A DNA stretch of 64,000 bases, from positions 414,686-478,685 of the forward strand of contig NZ_LNYO01000013.1 in assembly GCF_001467895.1 (NCBI RefSeq), written 5' to 3'. Below, piece after piece: positions 8,047-19,821 of this stretch. The DNA is from Legionella nautarum. GTDB lineage: Bacteria > Pseudomonadota > Gammaproteobacteria > Legionellales > Legionellaceae. The number at the start of each line of letters is the position of its first letter. Position 1 is the first letter of the stretch. A model generated the notes under the pieces. That model ran no database searches. It was not told where the DNA came from and was given only the letters and a program-made list of their open reading frames with translations. The position numbers and the translations under genes were made by a program.

Positions 8047-9336
8047 TTAAGTTAAAAGCAGGGGGTATTTTTTACAAAAATCTTCCCAGCTATACCATTC
8101 AATTTTGTCGGTTAAACAGTGTTCTTTTGCGACTTCTTTTTGTATTGGTAACCCTAAAGCCGCTGCATTAAAGGCGGTTTGAGAGGGATTTACTAGCCAT
8201 TGTGCTTTTTGTTTTTGATATTTCTCAATCATTAAGCGAGCACAATAATAACTATTAGAAAATAATCCCGGCCAGATATAATCGAAATTATCAAAATTTA
8301 AATTATCCGTGTAATAATCATTTAGCTTTTTGAAATCATTAATAGTCTTAAATTCTTTACTATCAATAGGATAATCAATCTTAGGGCCTGTATAGTAACT
8401 AAATTCAAAATTACCGCTTTCAAGCTTTAACTTAGGGTATAGGGCTTTCAATTGGGTAATACATCGTTTGACTAAACGCGGATCATCTGCCAATTCTTCA
8501 TCTAAAGGAACAGAGTCTCGGGTTACTTCTAACCCTTTGAGATAACTCATAATGGTATAAACCTCTCCTTTACTCTTTCTTGAAGCCATTGTGATATCGT
8601 AGGGTAGGTAAGCACCTGTGAGAATAGGTGTTTTGCCCTTAAAGACTAACATTGGAATGAGTCTGACACTATTGTGGGGGCAGACACCTTTCAATTGATT
8701 ATCTTTATAGAGATTTTCTAAAAGAGCTTGGGTATTTCTGCCGGTACAAAGGAAATATTGCTTAGCTGTAAATTCAATCGGCCCTTCTTTAGTCTCTATT
8801 TCTACCTTTTTAATGGCGGTGTTAAATTCATTACAAATTAATTTCCGCAAGGAACCGTGAATTAATTGATTGTAATTATCCTTGGCGAGTGCTTTGATAA
8901 TCCCATGCCCACTAATATGACCTTCAGCAACAGTGAATAATTTTTCATTTGCCCTGAGCTTATAGCCTAGACTCACTAAATCAGAAGGTGGTTCTTTTAT
9001 TTCATGATAGGTGAAAGCTCTTGATTGCCAGGACTTGAGTAATAATTGCGTATCTACTTCATTGGCAAGTGCATAGGTTTGATCAATCGATCCGCATTCT
9101 CTGCCATGCAGTTTGAAAAATTTATCCCACCATTCATTACTTTCAACTGTCGCATCAAGGCTATTAAAAAAGCCTCTATTGTAGTAGCCGTGGCTGTGGG
9201 TTGTTTCACCTTCACCCAATTGTTTATCAGTAACCAAAGCAAGCGATTGAACTCCCGCTTGTTTGAGAAGATAAAAAAGAACAAAACCTTGAACCCCACC
9301 ACCTATAATTAAGCAATCGCAGGTAAATTTTTTCAT
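8047..9336 (-). CDS. FAD-dependent oxidoreductase (DAO-like), substrate unknown
   Basis: About 429 residues. The start at 9336 is preferred because TTGGAG lies seven bases before it and the dinucleotide-binding motif IIGGGVQG then falls at the usual place near the N-terminus. Later segments (QLGEGETTHSHG, and QYFLCTGRNT around the second third) fit a D-amino-acid-oxidase-like flavoprotein. There is no clear signal peptide. It stands alone, convergent with the Rid gene (16 bp apart). The substrate cannot be deduced from its neighbours. Confidence 0.7.
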   Translation of the reverse strand: MKKFTCDCLIIGGGVQGFVLFYLLKQAGVQSLALVTDKQLGEGETTHSHGYYNRGFFNSLDATVESNEWWDKFFKLHGRECGSIDQTYALANEVDTQLLLKSWQSRAFTYHEIKEPPSDLVSLGYKLRANEKLFTVAEGHISGHGIIKALAKDNYNQLIHGSLRKLICNEFNTAIKKVEIETKEGPIEFTAKQYFLCTGRNTQALLENLYKDNQLKGVCPHNSVRLIPMLVFKGKTPILTGAYLPYDITMASRKSKGEVYTIMSYLKGLEVTRDSVPLDEELADDPRLVKRCITQLKALYPKLKLESGNFEFSYYTGPKIDYPIDSKEFKTINDFKKLNDYYTDNLNFDNFDYIWPGLFSNSYYCARLMIEKYQKQKAQWLVNPSQTAFNAAALGLPIQKEVAKEHCLTDKIEWYSWEDFCKKYPLLLT

Positions 9337-9375
9337 ATAATTCTCCAACTTTAGGGCCATTTTTCATGCTCTTAT

Positions 9376-9418
9376 CCGTAGATTTTAACTTTATTAAGTT
9401 AACTACGGGTGGTTTTTA
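9376..9418 (+). terminator. Hairpin with T-tract between divergent genes
   Basis: CCGTAG (9376-9381) pairs with CTACGG (9403-9408) and TTAACTT (9385-9391) with AAGTTAA (9396-9402), with a 3-base bulge and a 4-base loop. The hairpin is followed on the + strand by GTGGTTTTTAT. It resembles an intrinsic terminator pointing toward pyrG but has no gene in front of it. It may insulate the pyrG promoter region or end a small RNA. Confidence 0.4.
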
Positions 9419-9466
9419 TATCCATATATAAATCTTATACTATTAAAAGTTTAAAAGGTAAGCAAA

Positions 9467-12041
<2,575 letters not shown>

Positions 12042-12277
12042 ATATCAGGTTGTGATTTTATCCAACCTTTCTTTAATTTCTGCGAAAAATATCATCTCCG
12101 CGAAGGTGGGGATTCATTCCCAATTGAAGCACTGTGCTAAATTGATGAATAGATTGCTGCTTTCGTGAGAATGACAGATAAGATCTGTCGATGCGTAAGT
12201 ATTGTATTCGCTGGATATAATCAAGTTTTATTATTAAAGAGATATTTTTAAAATTGAGAAGATCTGAAATGGGTATT
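12042..12277. other. Intergenic stretch between kdsA and tRNA-Ser
   Basis: 236 bp without a credible gene. A small hairpin GACAGA-TAAGA-TCTGTC lies near 12174-12190. No strong terminator with a T-tract was seen directly after kdsA. Confidence 0.4.
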
Positions 12278-12365
12278 TGGCGGAGAGGCAGGGATTCGAA
12301 CCCTGGGAAGGTTGCCCTTCAACGGTTTTCAAGACCGCCGCTTTCGACCGCTCAGCCACCTCTCC
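12278..12365 (-). tRNA. tRNA-Ser (anticodon TGA)
   Basis: Read leftward, the sequence folds as an 88-nt class II tRNA with CCA encoded. The acceptor GGAGAGG pairs with CCTCTCC, followed by discriminator G and CCA. The D arm has GTGGCTGAGCGGTCGAAAG, the anticodon loop is CTTGAAA with anticodon TGA at 12329-12331, and there is a long variable arm. The T arm is CAGGGTTCGAATCCCTG. The long variable arm and the TGA anticodon identify serine (UCN codons). No integrase or attachment duplication is seen beside it. Confidence 0.97.
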
Positions 12366-12509
12366 GACAGAGCTGAATACTATCTCAAGGTTTCGTTCTT
12401 TGCAAATCTTTTTATTAGAAATTTATCCTTAGCTTTTTATTAGCAAAATTTTAACGGATGGGTATAATGGGCGGCATTTGCAAATAGTTGTTTGGCCATG
12501 GGTGTTGAT

Positions 12510-13286
12510 ATGAAACGAATTCAAATGCTAGTCCTCTCGGGTTTTTTACTTTCTCTAACAGCGTGCAATAGTTGGTGGAGTAAAAATGATGAAGATAACA
12601 GCCCTTACCAGGGAGTACCTGCTAAGCAGTTATTTACTGAAGCAGAGCAGGCCATATCGAAGGGACAATATGACAGTGCCGCAAAACGTTTAGAAGCTTT
12701 GGAATCTTTGTACCCTTTCAGTGATTATGCTGAGAAGGCGCAAATGGATTTAATTTATGCCTATTACAAGAAAGGGGATTATCCTTCAGCAGCGGCAACA
12801 GCAGAGCGCTTTATTCACCTTTATCCGCGAGCGAAGAATGTAGATTATGCTTACTACATGAAAGGCTTAGCTAATTTCCAACAAACTCGAGGTACCTTAG
12901 CTAGTAGTTTACCTATCGATGAGTCTTGGCGGGATCCGGGTTCGCAATCACAAGCTTATTCTGACTTTGCTACGCTAGTGCAAAAATTCCCGGATAGCCG
13001 TTATAAGCCCAATGCATTGCAGCGTATGATTTACTTACGCAATATGTTTGCTAAGCGCGAACTTAATACGTCTAAATATTATTATGACCGTAAAATGTAT
13101 GTTGCTGCGTCGGAGCGTGCAAGTTTCTTGATAGAGAATTACCCTCAGGCTCCAAGTGCGCGAGAAGCTTTAGCAATTCTATACAGCGCTAACAATATCT
13201 TAGGATTGAAAAAAGCTGCTGATGATGCGTTAAAGGTTTATCAAGCCACTTATCATAGTTTTCCGCCTGCTGTCTCGGTGTCATAA
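12510..13286 (+). CDS. bamD: Outer membrane assembly lipoprotein BamD
   Basis: 258 residues from ATG 12510. In-frame ATG 12498 and TTG 12492 are alternatives, but 12510 gives a standard lipoprotein signal: MKRIQ, a hydrophobic core, then lipobox LTAC with lipidated Cys19. The mature part is TPR-like (AKQLFTEAEQAISKGQYDSAAKRLEAL, then YYKKGDYPSAAATAERFIHLYP), as in BamD/ComL. Length is close to E. coli BamD (245). It is an essential part of the BAM complex that inserts beta-barrel proteins, in the same pathway as the BepA protease. Confidence 0.92.
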   Translation: MKRIQMLVLSGFLLSLTACNSWWSKNDEDNSPYQGVPAKQLFTEAEQAISKGQYDSAAKRLEALESLYPFSDYAEKAQMDLIYAYYKKGDYPSAAATAERFIHLYPRAKNVDYAYYMKGLANFQQTRGTLASSLPIDESWRDPGSQSQAYSDFATLVQKFPDSRYKPNALQRMIYLRNMFAKRELNTSKYYYDRKMYVAASERASFLIENYPQAPSAREALAILYSANNILGLKKAADDALKVYQATYHSFPPAVSVS

Positions 13287-13331
13287 AGGATTCATATTGG
13301 TATTGAAACAGCGCGGCCCACTGCCTACGTA

Positions 13332-13405
13332 CCTGCGGCTTGTCCGCGGTATCTAGGAGATCTCATTCCATACCAAGATCTCTGGATCCCGCGAACAAGT
13401 CGCGG
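13332..13405. repeat. Imperfect inverted repeat, dispersed intergenic type
   Basis: Arms at 13332-13363 (core GCGGCTTGTCCGCGG then GAGATCT) and 13376-13405 (AGATCTCTGGATCC then GCGAACAAGTCGCGG) are imperfect inverted copies around a 12-base loop. The GGATCCCGCGAACAAGTCGCGG sequence type is, from memory, common in intergenic regions of Legionella and some relatives. It lies between the convergent genes bamD and rdgC. Confidence 0.55.
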
Positions 13406-13430
13406 ACGGAGGGATACAATTAGTAAAAGT

Positions 13431-13498
13431 AGGTTGGGCTTTGGCCCCAAATGGTTTGGATTCATGAGGAATTTGTTGGGCCAAGGCCCAACCTTTTT
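13431..13498 (+). terminator. Double-hairpin terminator/repeat after bamD
   Basis: Two 17-base arms, 13431-13447 and 13478-13494, are inverted copies with one mismatch. Each arm can also fold on itself. The right arm, GTTGGGCCAAGGCCCAAC at 13475-13492, is a GC-rich palindrome followed by CTTTTT, a good intrinsic terminator for bamD. The left arm faces rdgC transcription. The TAGGTTGGGC...GCCCAACC sequence type occurs as a dispersed element in many bacteria. Confidence 0.65.
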
Positions 13499-13503
13499 GA
13501 GCC

Positions 13504-14436
13504 CTAAGCTGGGAGCTCTTCTTTCTCAACCTCAACGTTCGCTTCTTTTTGCTCCGTACTCAAACCAGCCAGTAAATCATTAGTTAGACCACGCAACTCA
13601 CCACACAACAAAGTTAGTGCCGCATCCCGTTGCTGATACTCTTCCTCAAGTTCACGAATTTCATTAAATTCATCAATTAAATACTCGAGGCTTTTTAAGC
13701 GTTTGAAAGTCAGATCGTGGGTTAGAGTAAATTGAATACGTTCATTCCAAATGAGTGAAATTTCAGCGGCCGCTAGACCTTGGGATAAAAGCGTTAAGAT
13801 TTCTTCGGCAGGAAGTTCATAGCCTTTGCAATTGACTCTTTTCTTTTCATCATCCAGAGAAAACAATAAGCAATCGGAAGCGAGTTGAAAGCTGGGTGGA
13901 AGAAGAGAGGGATCACTCAGCCATTGCGCAAAGCGTAGCGCTAGATTCTCATTACAGGCAAGAGGTTCGATTTGGATTCCAGGAATTGATTTTCTCAATA
14001 AAGAGGTAAGTTGTGAGGCTTGATTATTACTTGAAGCGTTAATAATTAAACGCTTGGTCATATTATCCAATAAAGCGGGTAATCGCTTTTGAACGCAAAA
14101 CGATTTTGGTAAAAGTTCAAACTCTAAGTCTTCAGCCATCTGTGCTTTTTCGGCTCGCTTAACAGTTCTACCTTGTTGCGCTTCGAGCGTTTGGATACGT
14201 TCGGCAAGTAGGCGCTTGATAACCCCGCTCGGTAGAATTTTTTCCTCTTTCCCAAGACAAATTAAAGAGCAGCCTGCGACTTCTTGAATTAACTCATCCG
14301 CATAAGCTGGCAGCCAACCATAGATGAATCTTGCATGAGGCGGGCAGGGTTTGAGTTTTTCTTCGGCGAGTAATTGACTAAAATCGACCGATTCATTGAG
14401 TTCATATTGATAAATAAGAGCATTGTTAAACCACAT
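13504..14436 (-). CDS. rdgC: Recombination-associated protein RdgC
   Basis: 310 residues, close to E. coli RdgC (303). The family N-terminus is recognisable (MWFNNALIYQY), followed by the GWLPAY segment, LLPSGVIK-type motif (ILPSGVIKRLL), EEKAQM-like region, and LTHDLTFKRLKSLEYL near residues 240-255. RdgC forms a ring-shaped dimer that binds double-stranded DNA and restrains RecA. It is monocistronic and convergent with bamD. Confidence 0.93.
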   Translation of the reverse strand: MWFNNALIYQYELNESVDFSQLLAEEKLKPCPPHARFIYGWLPAYADELIQEVAGCSLICLGKEEKILPSGVIKRLLAERIQTLEAQQGRTVKRAEKAQMAEDLEFELLPKSFCVQKRLPALLDNMTKRLIINASSNNQASQLTSLLRKSIPGIQIEPLACNENLALRFAQWLSDPSLLPPSFQLASDCLLFSLDDEKKRVNCKGYELPAEEILTLLSQGLAAAEISLIWNERIQFTLTHDLTFKRLKSLEYLIDEFNEIRELEEEYQQRDAALTLLCGELRGLTNDLLAGLSTEQKEANVEVEKEELPA

Positions 14437-14566
14437 GTTTCATCCTTATTTTTAAAAAAACTGATGCTAGCATGTTTCTCAAAGTGTTGCGATTGCTTAA
14501 GAAAGATGAATATTTTTGCGTTCTGGTGTAAATTAGCCAACTTTGTGTTTGAGAAAAATTGAAACT

Positions 14567-15739
14567 ATGAAGGCCGCTGTCTTTTTACATAAAACCAAAC
14601 AAAATACTGTTCGCCGGGGACATCCTTGGATTTTTCCGAAAGCAATTACTAAAACAACTGGAAAATTACTTACCGGCTCATTAGTAGATGTTTTTAATGA
14701 TGAGGGAGAATTGCTTGGCGTTGGTGTTTTTAATGAGCATTCACTATACCGTGTTCGAATTTTAGCTTTACAGCATGAAACAATTGTTAATAAACCGCTC
14801 TCAGCAATTGTGGCGCATCGTTTAAATCAAGCGTTAATGCTTAGACAGGCATTAAATCTTCCTAATCAAAGCACGACAGCTTATCGTTTGTTTAATAGTG
14901 AAGCCGATGGTTTATCGGGCTTGACTATCGACCGCTTCAATCAATTTTCAGTGGTTGCGAGCTCGGCTTATTGGGTAGAAGCAAATAAGACGATGATTCA
15001 GCAAGCTATTCAGAATTTATTACCCCAGGAAGAAATTATTTGGTTACCACAACTGAAGCCGCTTGCTCAGGATGGTTGGAAAAAAGAGGCAGAGCCTGTG
15101 GCCGCCAAAAATGCTCAGGTATACGAAGCAGGAGTGATTTATCAAGTTGATTTCTCCCAAGCTCAGAAGACGGGATTATTTCTTGACCAGCGTGAAAATC
15201 ATCAGCGCATTGCTGCCCTGGCGAAAGGAAAACGGGTATTGGATCTTTATTCTTATACCGGCGGTTTTGCCTTACATGCGGCTAAAGCAGGGGCGAGTAA
15301 AATTACAGCCGTTGATAGTTCTGCTCAGGCAATTGCCCAGGCCAAGGAAAATGCTGTATTGAATCAGCTCAATACTATTGAATTTATTGAGGCAGATGCC
15401 CGTGATTATTTAACCCAGGCCGGTGGTTATGATTTGGTTATTTTAGATCCGCCAAAATTAGTCCCCTCTCAGCAGCATCTAGAGCGCGCTAAAAATTATT
15501 ATCGTTTTTTACATCGCGAAGTGTTTAAAGCGATGCAGCCTGGTAGTTTATTGATGACTTGTAACTGTTCATCCGCTTTAAACGCACAAGAATTTAGCCT
15601 ATTAGTAAGTAGCCAAGCAGCTGTGGCAGGAAAGCAAGCACGATTATTGGGTATTTTTGGACCAGCAAGTTGTCATCCTACCTTGGCGGCTTTTCCTGAG
15701 GGGAATTATCTAACTGCAGTGTTGTTGGCGGTTGTTTGA
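14567..15739 (+). CDS. rlmI: RlmI-like 23S rRNA (cytosine-C5) methyltransferase
   Basis: 390 residues from ATG 14567 (the family N-terminus MKAAVFLHKTKQNTVRRGHP begins here). The N-terminal PUA-like domain has HPWIFPKAI. A Rossmann methyltransferase domain follows, with the SAM-binding motif LDLYSYTGGFALHAA, the acidic AVDSS loop, DPPKL (motif IV) and TCNCS (motif VI with the catalytic Cys). E. coli RlmI methylates C1962 of 23S rRNA; the same target is inferred. It converges with the his operon across a large inverted-repeat element. Confidence 0.87.
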   Translation: MKAAVFLHKTKQNTVRRGHPWIFPKAITKTTGKLLTGSLVDVFNDEGELLGVGVFNEHSLYRVRILALQHETIVNKPLSAIVAHRLNQALMLRQALNLPNQSTTAYRLFNSEADGLSGLTIDRFNQFSVVASSAYWVEANKTMIQQAIQNLLPQEEIIWLPQLKPLAQDGWKKEAEPVAAKNAQVYEAGVIYQVDFSQAQKTGLFLDQRENHQRIAALAKGKRVLDLYSYTGGFALHAAKAGASKITAVDSSAQAIAQAKENAVLNQLNTIEFIEADARDYLTQAGGYDLVILDPPKLVPSQQHLERAKNYYRFLHREVFKAMQPGSLLMTCNCSSALNAQEFSLLVSSQAAVAGKQARLLGIFGPASCHPTLAAFPEGNYLTAVLLAVV

Positions 15740-15766
15740 GTTCTTGCTTGATTGTTGAGGATGGTA

Positions 15767-16035
15767 CAAGGCCTATAGCTGTCAGGCTATTTATCTGGCT
15801 CCGTTCGGGCTCTGAGGTATCCCCACGAAATTAAATAGACTGTTTAGTTTATTGATCGTTTTGTTTATACCGTTCGCACTGAGGAAGCGTGCAGCGCTGT
15901 CTCGAAGTGTCGCATCGAGAGCCTCAGGATGAGCAGACGCCGAAGTCTTGCAAACCCTGAGAGGCTTCGAGACGGCGTAAACGCCTCCTCAGCCCGAACG
16001 GAGCCAGATAAATAGCCTAAGAGCTATAGGCCTTG
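15767..16035. repeat. 269-bp element with 45-bp terminal inverted repeats
   Basis: The ends 15767-15811 and 15991-16035 are inverted copies with 43 of 45 identities (CAAGGCCTATAGCT ... CCGTTCGGGCT). The similarity continues outward (TTGTTGAG on both sides) after a 6-base gap. The interior contains the GGTATCCCCAC, CGCACTGAGGAAGCG and CTCGAAGTGTC blocks also found near 24.9, 26.9 and 63.7 kb. No ORF or transposase is present, so it is MITE-like. It lies between the convergent genes rlmI and hisIE, and its long stem could stop transcription from both sides. Confidence 0.8.
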
Positions 16036-16067
16036 TCTCAACAAATTCCTTCTCTTCCTGCTCCCAA

Positions 16068-16682
16068 CTACGATTTATCCCTGGCCTGCAAACAGTCCAA
16101 CAAATCATAAAAACTAAGCTCACAAGCTTGCAACATCACTAGTAAATGAAAAACTAAATCCGCTGCCTCATTAATCAACTCGTCACGTTGATTAGTCACT
16201 GCCGCAATCGCTGTTTCGACGGCTTCTTCACCAACTTTTTGTGCGCAGCGGTTTATACCGGCTGCGAGTAATTGAGCAGTATAACTCTGAGCAGCGCCTT
16301 CTTTCGCACGATTTTCAATAAGTTGAATCAAGCGATCTAAAAAGCCAAGCTTTGTGGTTATTGACGGTTGAAAACAACTGACAAAGCCGAGATGACAAGT
16401 AGGGCCCTTGGGTAAAACTTGAATCAATAAACTATCACCATCACAATCAGGAGCGATCGCTTGGAGGTGCAGCGAATGGCCAGAGGATTCGCCTTTCGTC
16501 CATAAACGTTGTTTACTGCGGCTATAAAAAGTGACTTGGCCTTTTTCCAAGGTTAGTTCTAAGGCTTCTTGAGTCATATAACCCAGCATGAGCACTTCAC
16601 CATTATTAGCATTTTGGATAATTGCTGGTATAAGGCCATCCATTTTTTGCCAAGCTAATTGATTGATTTCTAAGTTATTCAT
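16068..16682 (-). CDS. hisI: Phosphoribosyl-AMP cyclohydrolase / phosphoribosyl-ATP pyrophosphatase
   Basis: 204-residue bifunctional HisIE, matching E. coli HisI (203). The N-terminal cyclohydrolase domain has the metal-binding DCDGDS, TCHLG and WTKGESSGH segments. The C-terminal MazG-like pyrophosphohydrolase domain has [13 protein letters not shown] and [16 protein letters not shown]. It performs steps 2 and 3 of histidine synthesis. Last gene of the operon; its ATG overlaps the hisF stop by four bases. Confidence 0.97.
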   Translation of the reverse strand: MNNLEINQLAWQKMDGLIPAIIQNANNGEVLMLGYMTQEALELTLEKGQVTFYSRSKQRLWTKGESSGHSLHLQAIAPDCDGDSLLIQVLPKGPTCHLGFVSCFQPSITTKLGFLDRLIQLIENRAKEGAAQSYTAQLLAAGINRCAQKVGEEAVETAIAAVTNQRDELINEAADLVFHLLVMLQACELSFYDLLDCLQARDKS

Positions 16683-17446
16683 AATCTGACCTCAATGTTA
16701 TTGGCTTTAAGTTTCTGCTTCACTTCGTTGATTGATAAAAATCCATTATGAAAAACTGAAGCAGCTAGAGCAGCATCGACTCCTGCTTGTTGGAATACCT
16801 TTACGAAATCGTCGGCATTCCCCGCACCCCCTGAAGCGACTAAGGGAACTTGAATGCGATCGCGAACGAGTTGCAATTGCTGGAGGTCATAGCCCTGACG
16901 TACGCCATCCGCTTGCATGCAGTTGAGAACGATTTCTCCGGCACCACGGTCTTGTACTTCAGCAATCCAATCCAAAGTTTTGCGTCTGGAATTGATTGAT
17001 TTAGTTTCATCACCCGTATATTGATAAACGTAAAAATCATTCGCTAGCCATTGACTATCGATGCCGATGACGATGCATTGATTACCAAATTCTTGACTAA
17101 GCTGATTAATTAAATCGGGATTTTCTAAAGCCGGACTGTTGAGCGATAATTTATCTGCACCCGCCTTAAGTAGGGCTCTAGCCGTAACAAGATCACAGAT
17201 GCCACCCGCCACGGTAAATGGGATATTAATTGCTGCTGCAACCTGATTGACCCATTGCGGACAAACTGAGCGTTGGTCGGAACTGGCTGTAATATCATAA
17301 AAAACCAGTTCATCCGCGCCCTCAGCCGAATATTGGCTGGCAAGCGCTAAAATATCTCCGACAATCCGATGGTTACGGAATTTGACTCCCTTCACAACTT
17401 GATTATCACGTACATCAAGGCAGGGAATAATACGTTTAGCGACCAT
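16679..17446 (-). CDS. hisF: Imidazole glycerol phosphate synthase, cyclase subunit
   Basis: 255 residues, a complete TIM barrel. The N-terminus [20 protein letters not shown] contains the catalytic Asp11-type residue, and the second catalytic Asp lies in CIVIGIDSQ. Phosphate-binding loops are seen at VAGGIC and ASGGAGN. It forms the synthase with HisH, which supplies ammonia, and makes IGP and AICAR. It overlaps hisA by 11 bases and hisI by four. Confidence 0.97.
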   Translation of the reverse strand: MVAKRIIPCLDVRDNQVVKGVKFRNHRIVGDILALASQYSAEGADELVFYDITASSDQRSVCPQWVNQVAAAINIPFTVAGGICDLVTARALLKAGADKLSLNSPALENPDLINQLSQEFGNQCIVIGIDSQWLANDFYVYQYTGDETKSINSRRKTLDWIAEVQDRGAGEIVLNCMQADGVRQGYDLQQLQLVRDRIQVPLVASGGAGNADDFVKVFQQAGVDAALAASVFHNGFLSINEVKQKLKANNIEVRL

Positions 17447-18173
17447 TTGCTTGCCTCATTAAATAAGAAGAAATATCAAAATCACTCTCGTAGAGCATGC
17501 GCCCTAAAATGGCTGCTGCTAAACCAAGAGTAGCTAATTGTTCCAAATCGGCGACATCACGAATTCCACCTGAAGCCTGCCAATTAATTTGCGGAAAACG
17601 TGCTAGGGCTTCTTGATAAAGCGCAAAATTAGGACCCTTCATCATGCCGTCGCAATTAATATCAGTGCATAACACTTGGCTGATTCCCAACTGTTGGTAA
17701 TCATCTACTAACTCCCAGAGACTGCGTTCAGTCGTTGTTTGCCACCCATGAATGGCTGGCTTGGGTAGGCTGTTGTCAATTTGTACATCTAAGGCCAAAA
17801 CAATATTTTCTGGTCTAGCGAGCTCAATAATTTTAAGCGTGAGCGCTGGGTCGGTGACAGCCAGACTGCCAATGACCAATTTATCGATGCCGGCTTGTAA
17901 ACAATTTTCAGCAGCATCAAGACTGCGAATTCCACCACCTACTTGCAAACACAAACCTGGTGCGTGCATCGCTTGAATCAAGGCCAATTGTTCGATTCGT
18001 CCTGATTTGGCACCATCAAGATCAACCACATGTAAGCGCTCTGCGCCTTGTAAAGCGTAGCCTTGGGCCAGGGTGATAGGGGAATAGTCATAGATGGATA
18101 CTTGATCAAACTGACCTTTTCGCAATCTAACACATCGACCTTCCTGCAAATCAATTGCTGGAATAATGATCAT
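17436..18173 (-). CDS. hisA: ProFAR isomerase HisA
   Basis: 245 residues, same length as E. coli HisA. A TIM barrel with the catalytic Asp8 in [14 protein letters not shown], the second Asp in LALDVQ, and phosphate-binding VGGGIRS and ASGGIRD loops. It isomerises ProFAR to PRFAR, the substrate of HisF-HisH. Its start overlaps the hisH stop by four bases. Confidence 0.97.
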   Translation of the reverse strand: MIIIPAIDLQEGRCVRLRKGQFDQVSIYDYSPITLAQGYALQGAERLHVVDLDGAKSGRIEQLALIQAMHAPGLCLQVGGGIRSLDAAENCLQAGIDKLVIGSLAVTDPALTLKIIELARPENIVLALDVQIDNSLPKPAIHGWQTTTERSLWELVDDYQQLGISQVLCTDINCDGMMKGPNFALYQEALARFPQINWQASGGIRDVADLEQLATLGLAAAILGRMLYESDFDISSYLMRQANGR

Positions 18174-18766
18174 GATTCCTCCAATTGTAAAAAATTATTG
18201 AGTAATTTAAGCCCAGTTTCTGCCGATTTTTCGGGATGAAATTGCATGCCATAAACATTTTCATATTGAACTATGGCGGTAAATTGTTCACTATATTGGC
18301 AACTAGCCAAGGCATTTTCATCATTTAACAACGCATAGCTATGTACAAAATACACATAATCTTCTGGGCTTAAACCCTGTGATAGCGGGCTAGGCCTAGC
18401 CCATTGTAGTTTTGACCAACCCATATGCGGCACAGGATAGTTAGGAAGTGCAGTGAAGCGCTTTACCTGCCCGGGTATTCGATTTAAACAATTGACTTGA
18501 CCTTCTTCACTATATTCAAGCAATAGCTGCATCCCCAGACAAATACCTAATAGAGGCTGGGTTAACTGCTTAAGCAGGTCGACTAGCTGATAGTGCTTGA
18601 GCGCTTCCATGCCAGCGGCTGCTGCACCGACTCCGGGTAATATCACATGACTAGCGCGGAGGAGATCCTGGGCTTCATGCGTCAACTTATATTCGTAGCC
18701 TAAGCGTTGAAGCGCGTTGGTGAGCGAAGTTAAATTATTACCGCCCACATCAATAACAGCGATCAT
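18170..18766 (-). CDS. hisH: Imidazole glycerol phosphate synthase, glutaminase subunit
   Basis: 198 residues. A class I glutamine amidotransferase with the nucleophile Cys in [10 protein letters not shown], the oxyanion-region LPGVGAA, and the His/Glu of MQFHPEKS near residue 180. Supplies ammonia to HisF. Coupled to hisB and hisA by four-base overlaps on both sides. Confidence 0.97.
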   Translation of the reverse strand: MIAVIDVGGNNLTSLTNALQRLGYEYKLTHEAQDLLRASHVILPGVGAAAAGMEALKHYQLVDLLKQLTQPLLGICLGMQLLLEYSEEGQVNCLNRIPGQVKRFTALPNYPVPHMGWSKLQWARPSPLSQGLSPEDYVYFVHSYALLNDENALASCQYSEQFTAIVQYENVYGMQFHPEKSAETGLKLLNNFLQLEES

Positions 18767-19821
18767 AAAACCCCCTTAGTTGATGGCAGACTACTATCGC
18801 AGCGTGCGCAGGCTTGACGTAGTGCACGACCTAAAGCTTTAAAACAGGCTTCAATCATATGATGATGATTTTGGCCTTTGACTGAGATGTGCAAAGTAGC
18901 TCCAAGGCTGCTAGCAAAGGAGTTAAAAAAATGTGGAATCATTTCAGTCGCCATGCCACCCACAAATTCACGCGTAAATTGCCCTTCAAAAGAACAATAA
19001 CTGCGTCCGCCTAGATCGATAGCTACCGAAGCAAGCGATTCATCCATGGGTAGAGTAAAGCCATAGCGCGCAAGCCCCCATTTGCTACCCAAGGCTTTTT
19101 TAAAAGCCTCGCCTAGGGCGAGCCCTGTATCTTCAACTAGATGATGCTCATCGACTTCGGTATCGCCTTGCGCATTCACTTGTAAGCTGAAGCCTCCGTG
19201 TTTAGCGATTTGCTCCAGCATGTGGCTAAAAAAACCAATGGGGGTGTTGATGCAATTCGCTGCTTCACTATCGAGATTTAGAGCAACTTCTATAACTGTC
19301 TCTTTGGTTTGTCGTTTAATAGAAGCTGTACGTTGCTGAGCTAAAATGGTTTCAGCGATAAGTTGCCAATTATGTTCTAGCGAAACAGGAAGAAATGGAA
19401 CGCCAATATTTTGGGCTAATTCTCTATCAGTTTCTCGATCGCCAATAACCCAGGATTGAAGGCGATCAAACTGATTTTGTATTAAAAAAGCATCGAGCAA
19501 GCCTGTTTTGGGTTTGCGACAATTACAATTGTCTTGGTCTTTGTGCGGACAAATAAAAATATCGCTGAAGCAAATCCCCTGGGAAGAAAATAAAGCAAGA
19601 ATAAAATCATGGCTCTTTTGAAAAGCGCTTTCAGGGAAACTACTTGTCCCCAAGCCATCTTGATTGGAGACCATCACCAATCGATAACCTGCTTTGACTA
19701 AGGCTAAGAGAGCCGGAATAACCCCCTGGCATAAGCGAATTTTGTCAAGCGCATCGACTTGGTAATCACTTGGTTCTTCAATCAGGGTACCATCTCTATC
19801 AATGAATAATAGTTTTTGCAT
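18763..19821 (-). CDS. hisB: Histidinol-phosphatase / imidazoleglycerol-phosphate dehydratase
   Basis: 352-residue bifunctional HisB of the enteric type (E. coli 355). The N-terminal HAD phosphatase has [12 protein letters not shown], a zinc-loop Cys/His cluster ([14 protein letters not shown]) and [10 protein letters not shown]. The C-terminal dehydratase has the metal-binding [10 protein letters not shown] and NHHHMIEA motifs. It catalyses two non-consecutive steps of the pathway. The fused form is typical of many gammaproteobacteria. It directly abuts hisC. Confidence 0.97.
   Translation of the reverse strand: MQKLLFIDRDGTLIEEPSDYQVDALDKIRLCQGVIPALLALVKAGYRLVMVSNQDGLGTSSFPESAFQKSHDFILALFSSQGICFSDIFICPHKDQDNCNCRKPKTGLLDAFLIQNQFDRLQSWVIGDRETDRELAQNIGVPFLPVSLEHNWQLIAETILAQQRTASIKRQTKETVIEVALNLDSEAANCINTPIGFFSHMLEQIAKHGGFSLQVNAQGDTEVDEHHLVEDTGLALGEAFKKALGSKWGLARYGFTLPMDESLASVAIDLGGRSYCSFEGQFTREFVGGMATEMIPHFFNSFASSLGATLHISVKGQNHHHMIEACFKALGRALRQACARCDSSLPSTKGVL

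Noticed and set aside
12278-12365. tRNA-Ser as an integration site for a genomic island
   Set aside because: No integrase, direct repeat of the tRNA end or change in gene character is seen on either side.
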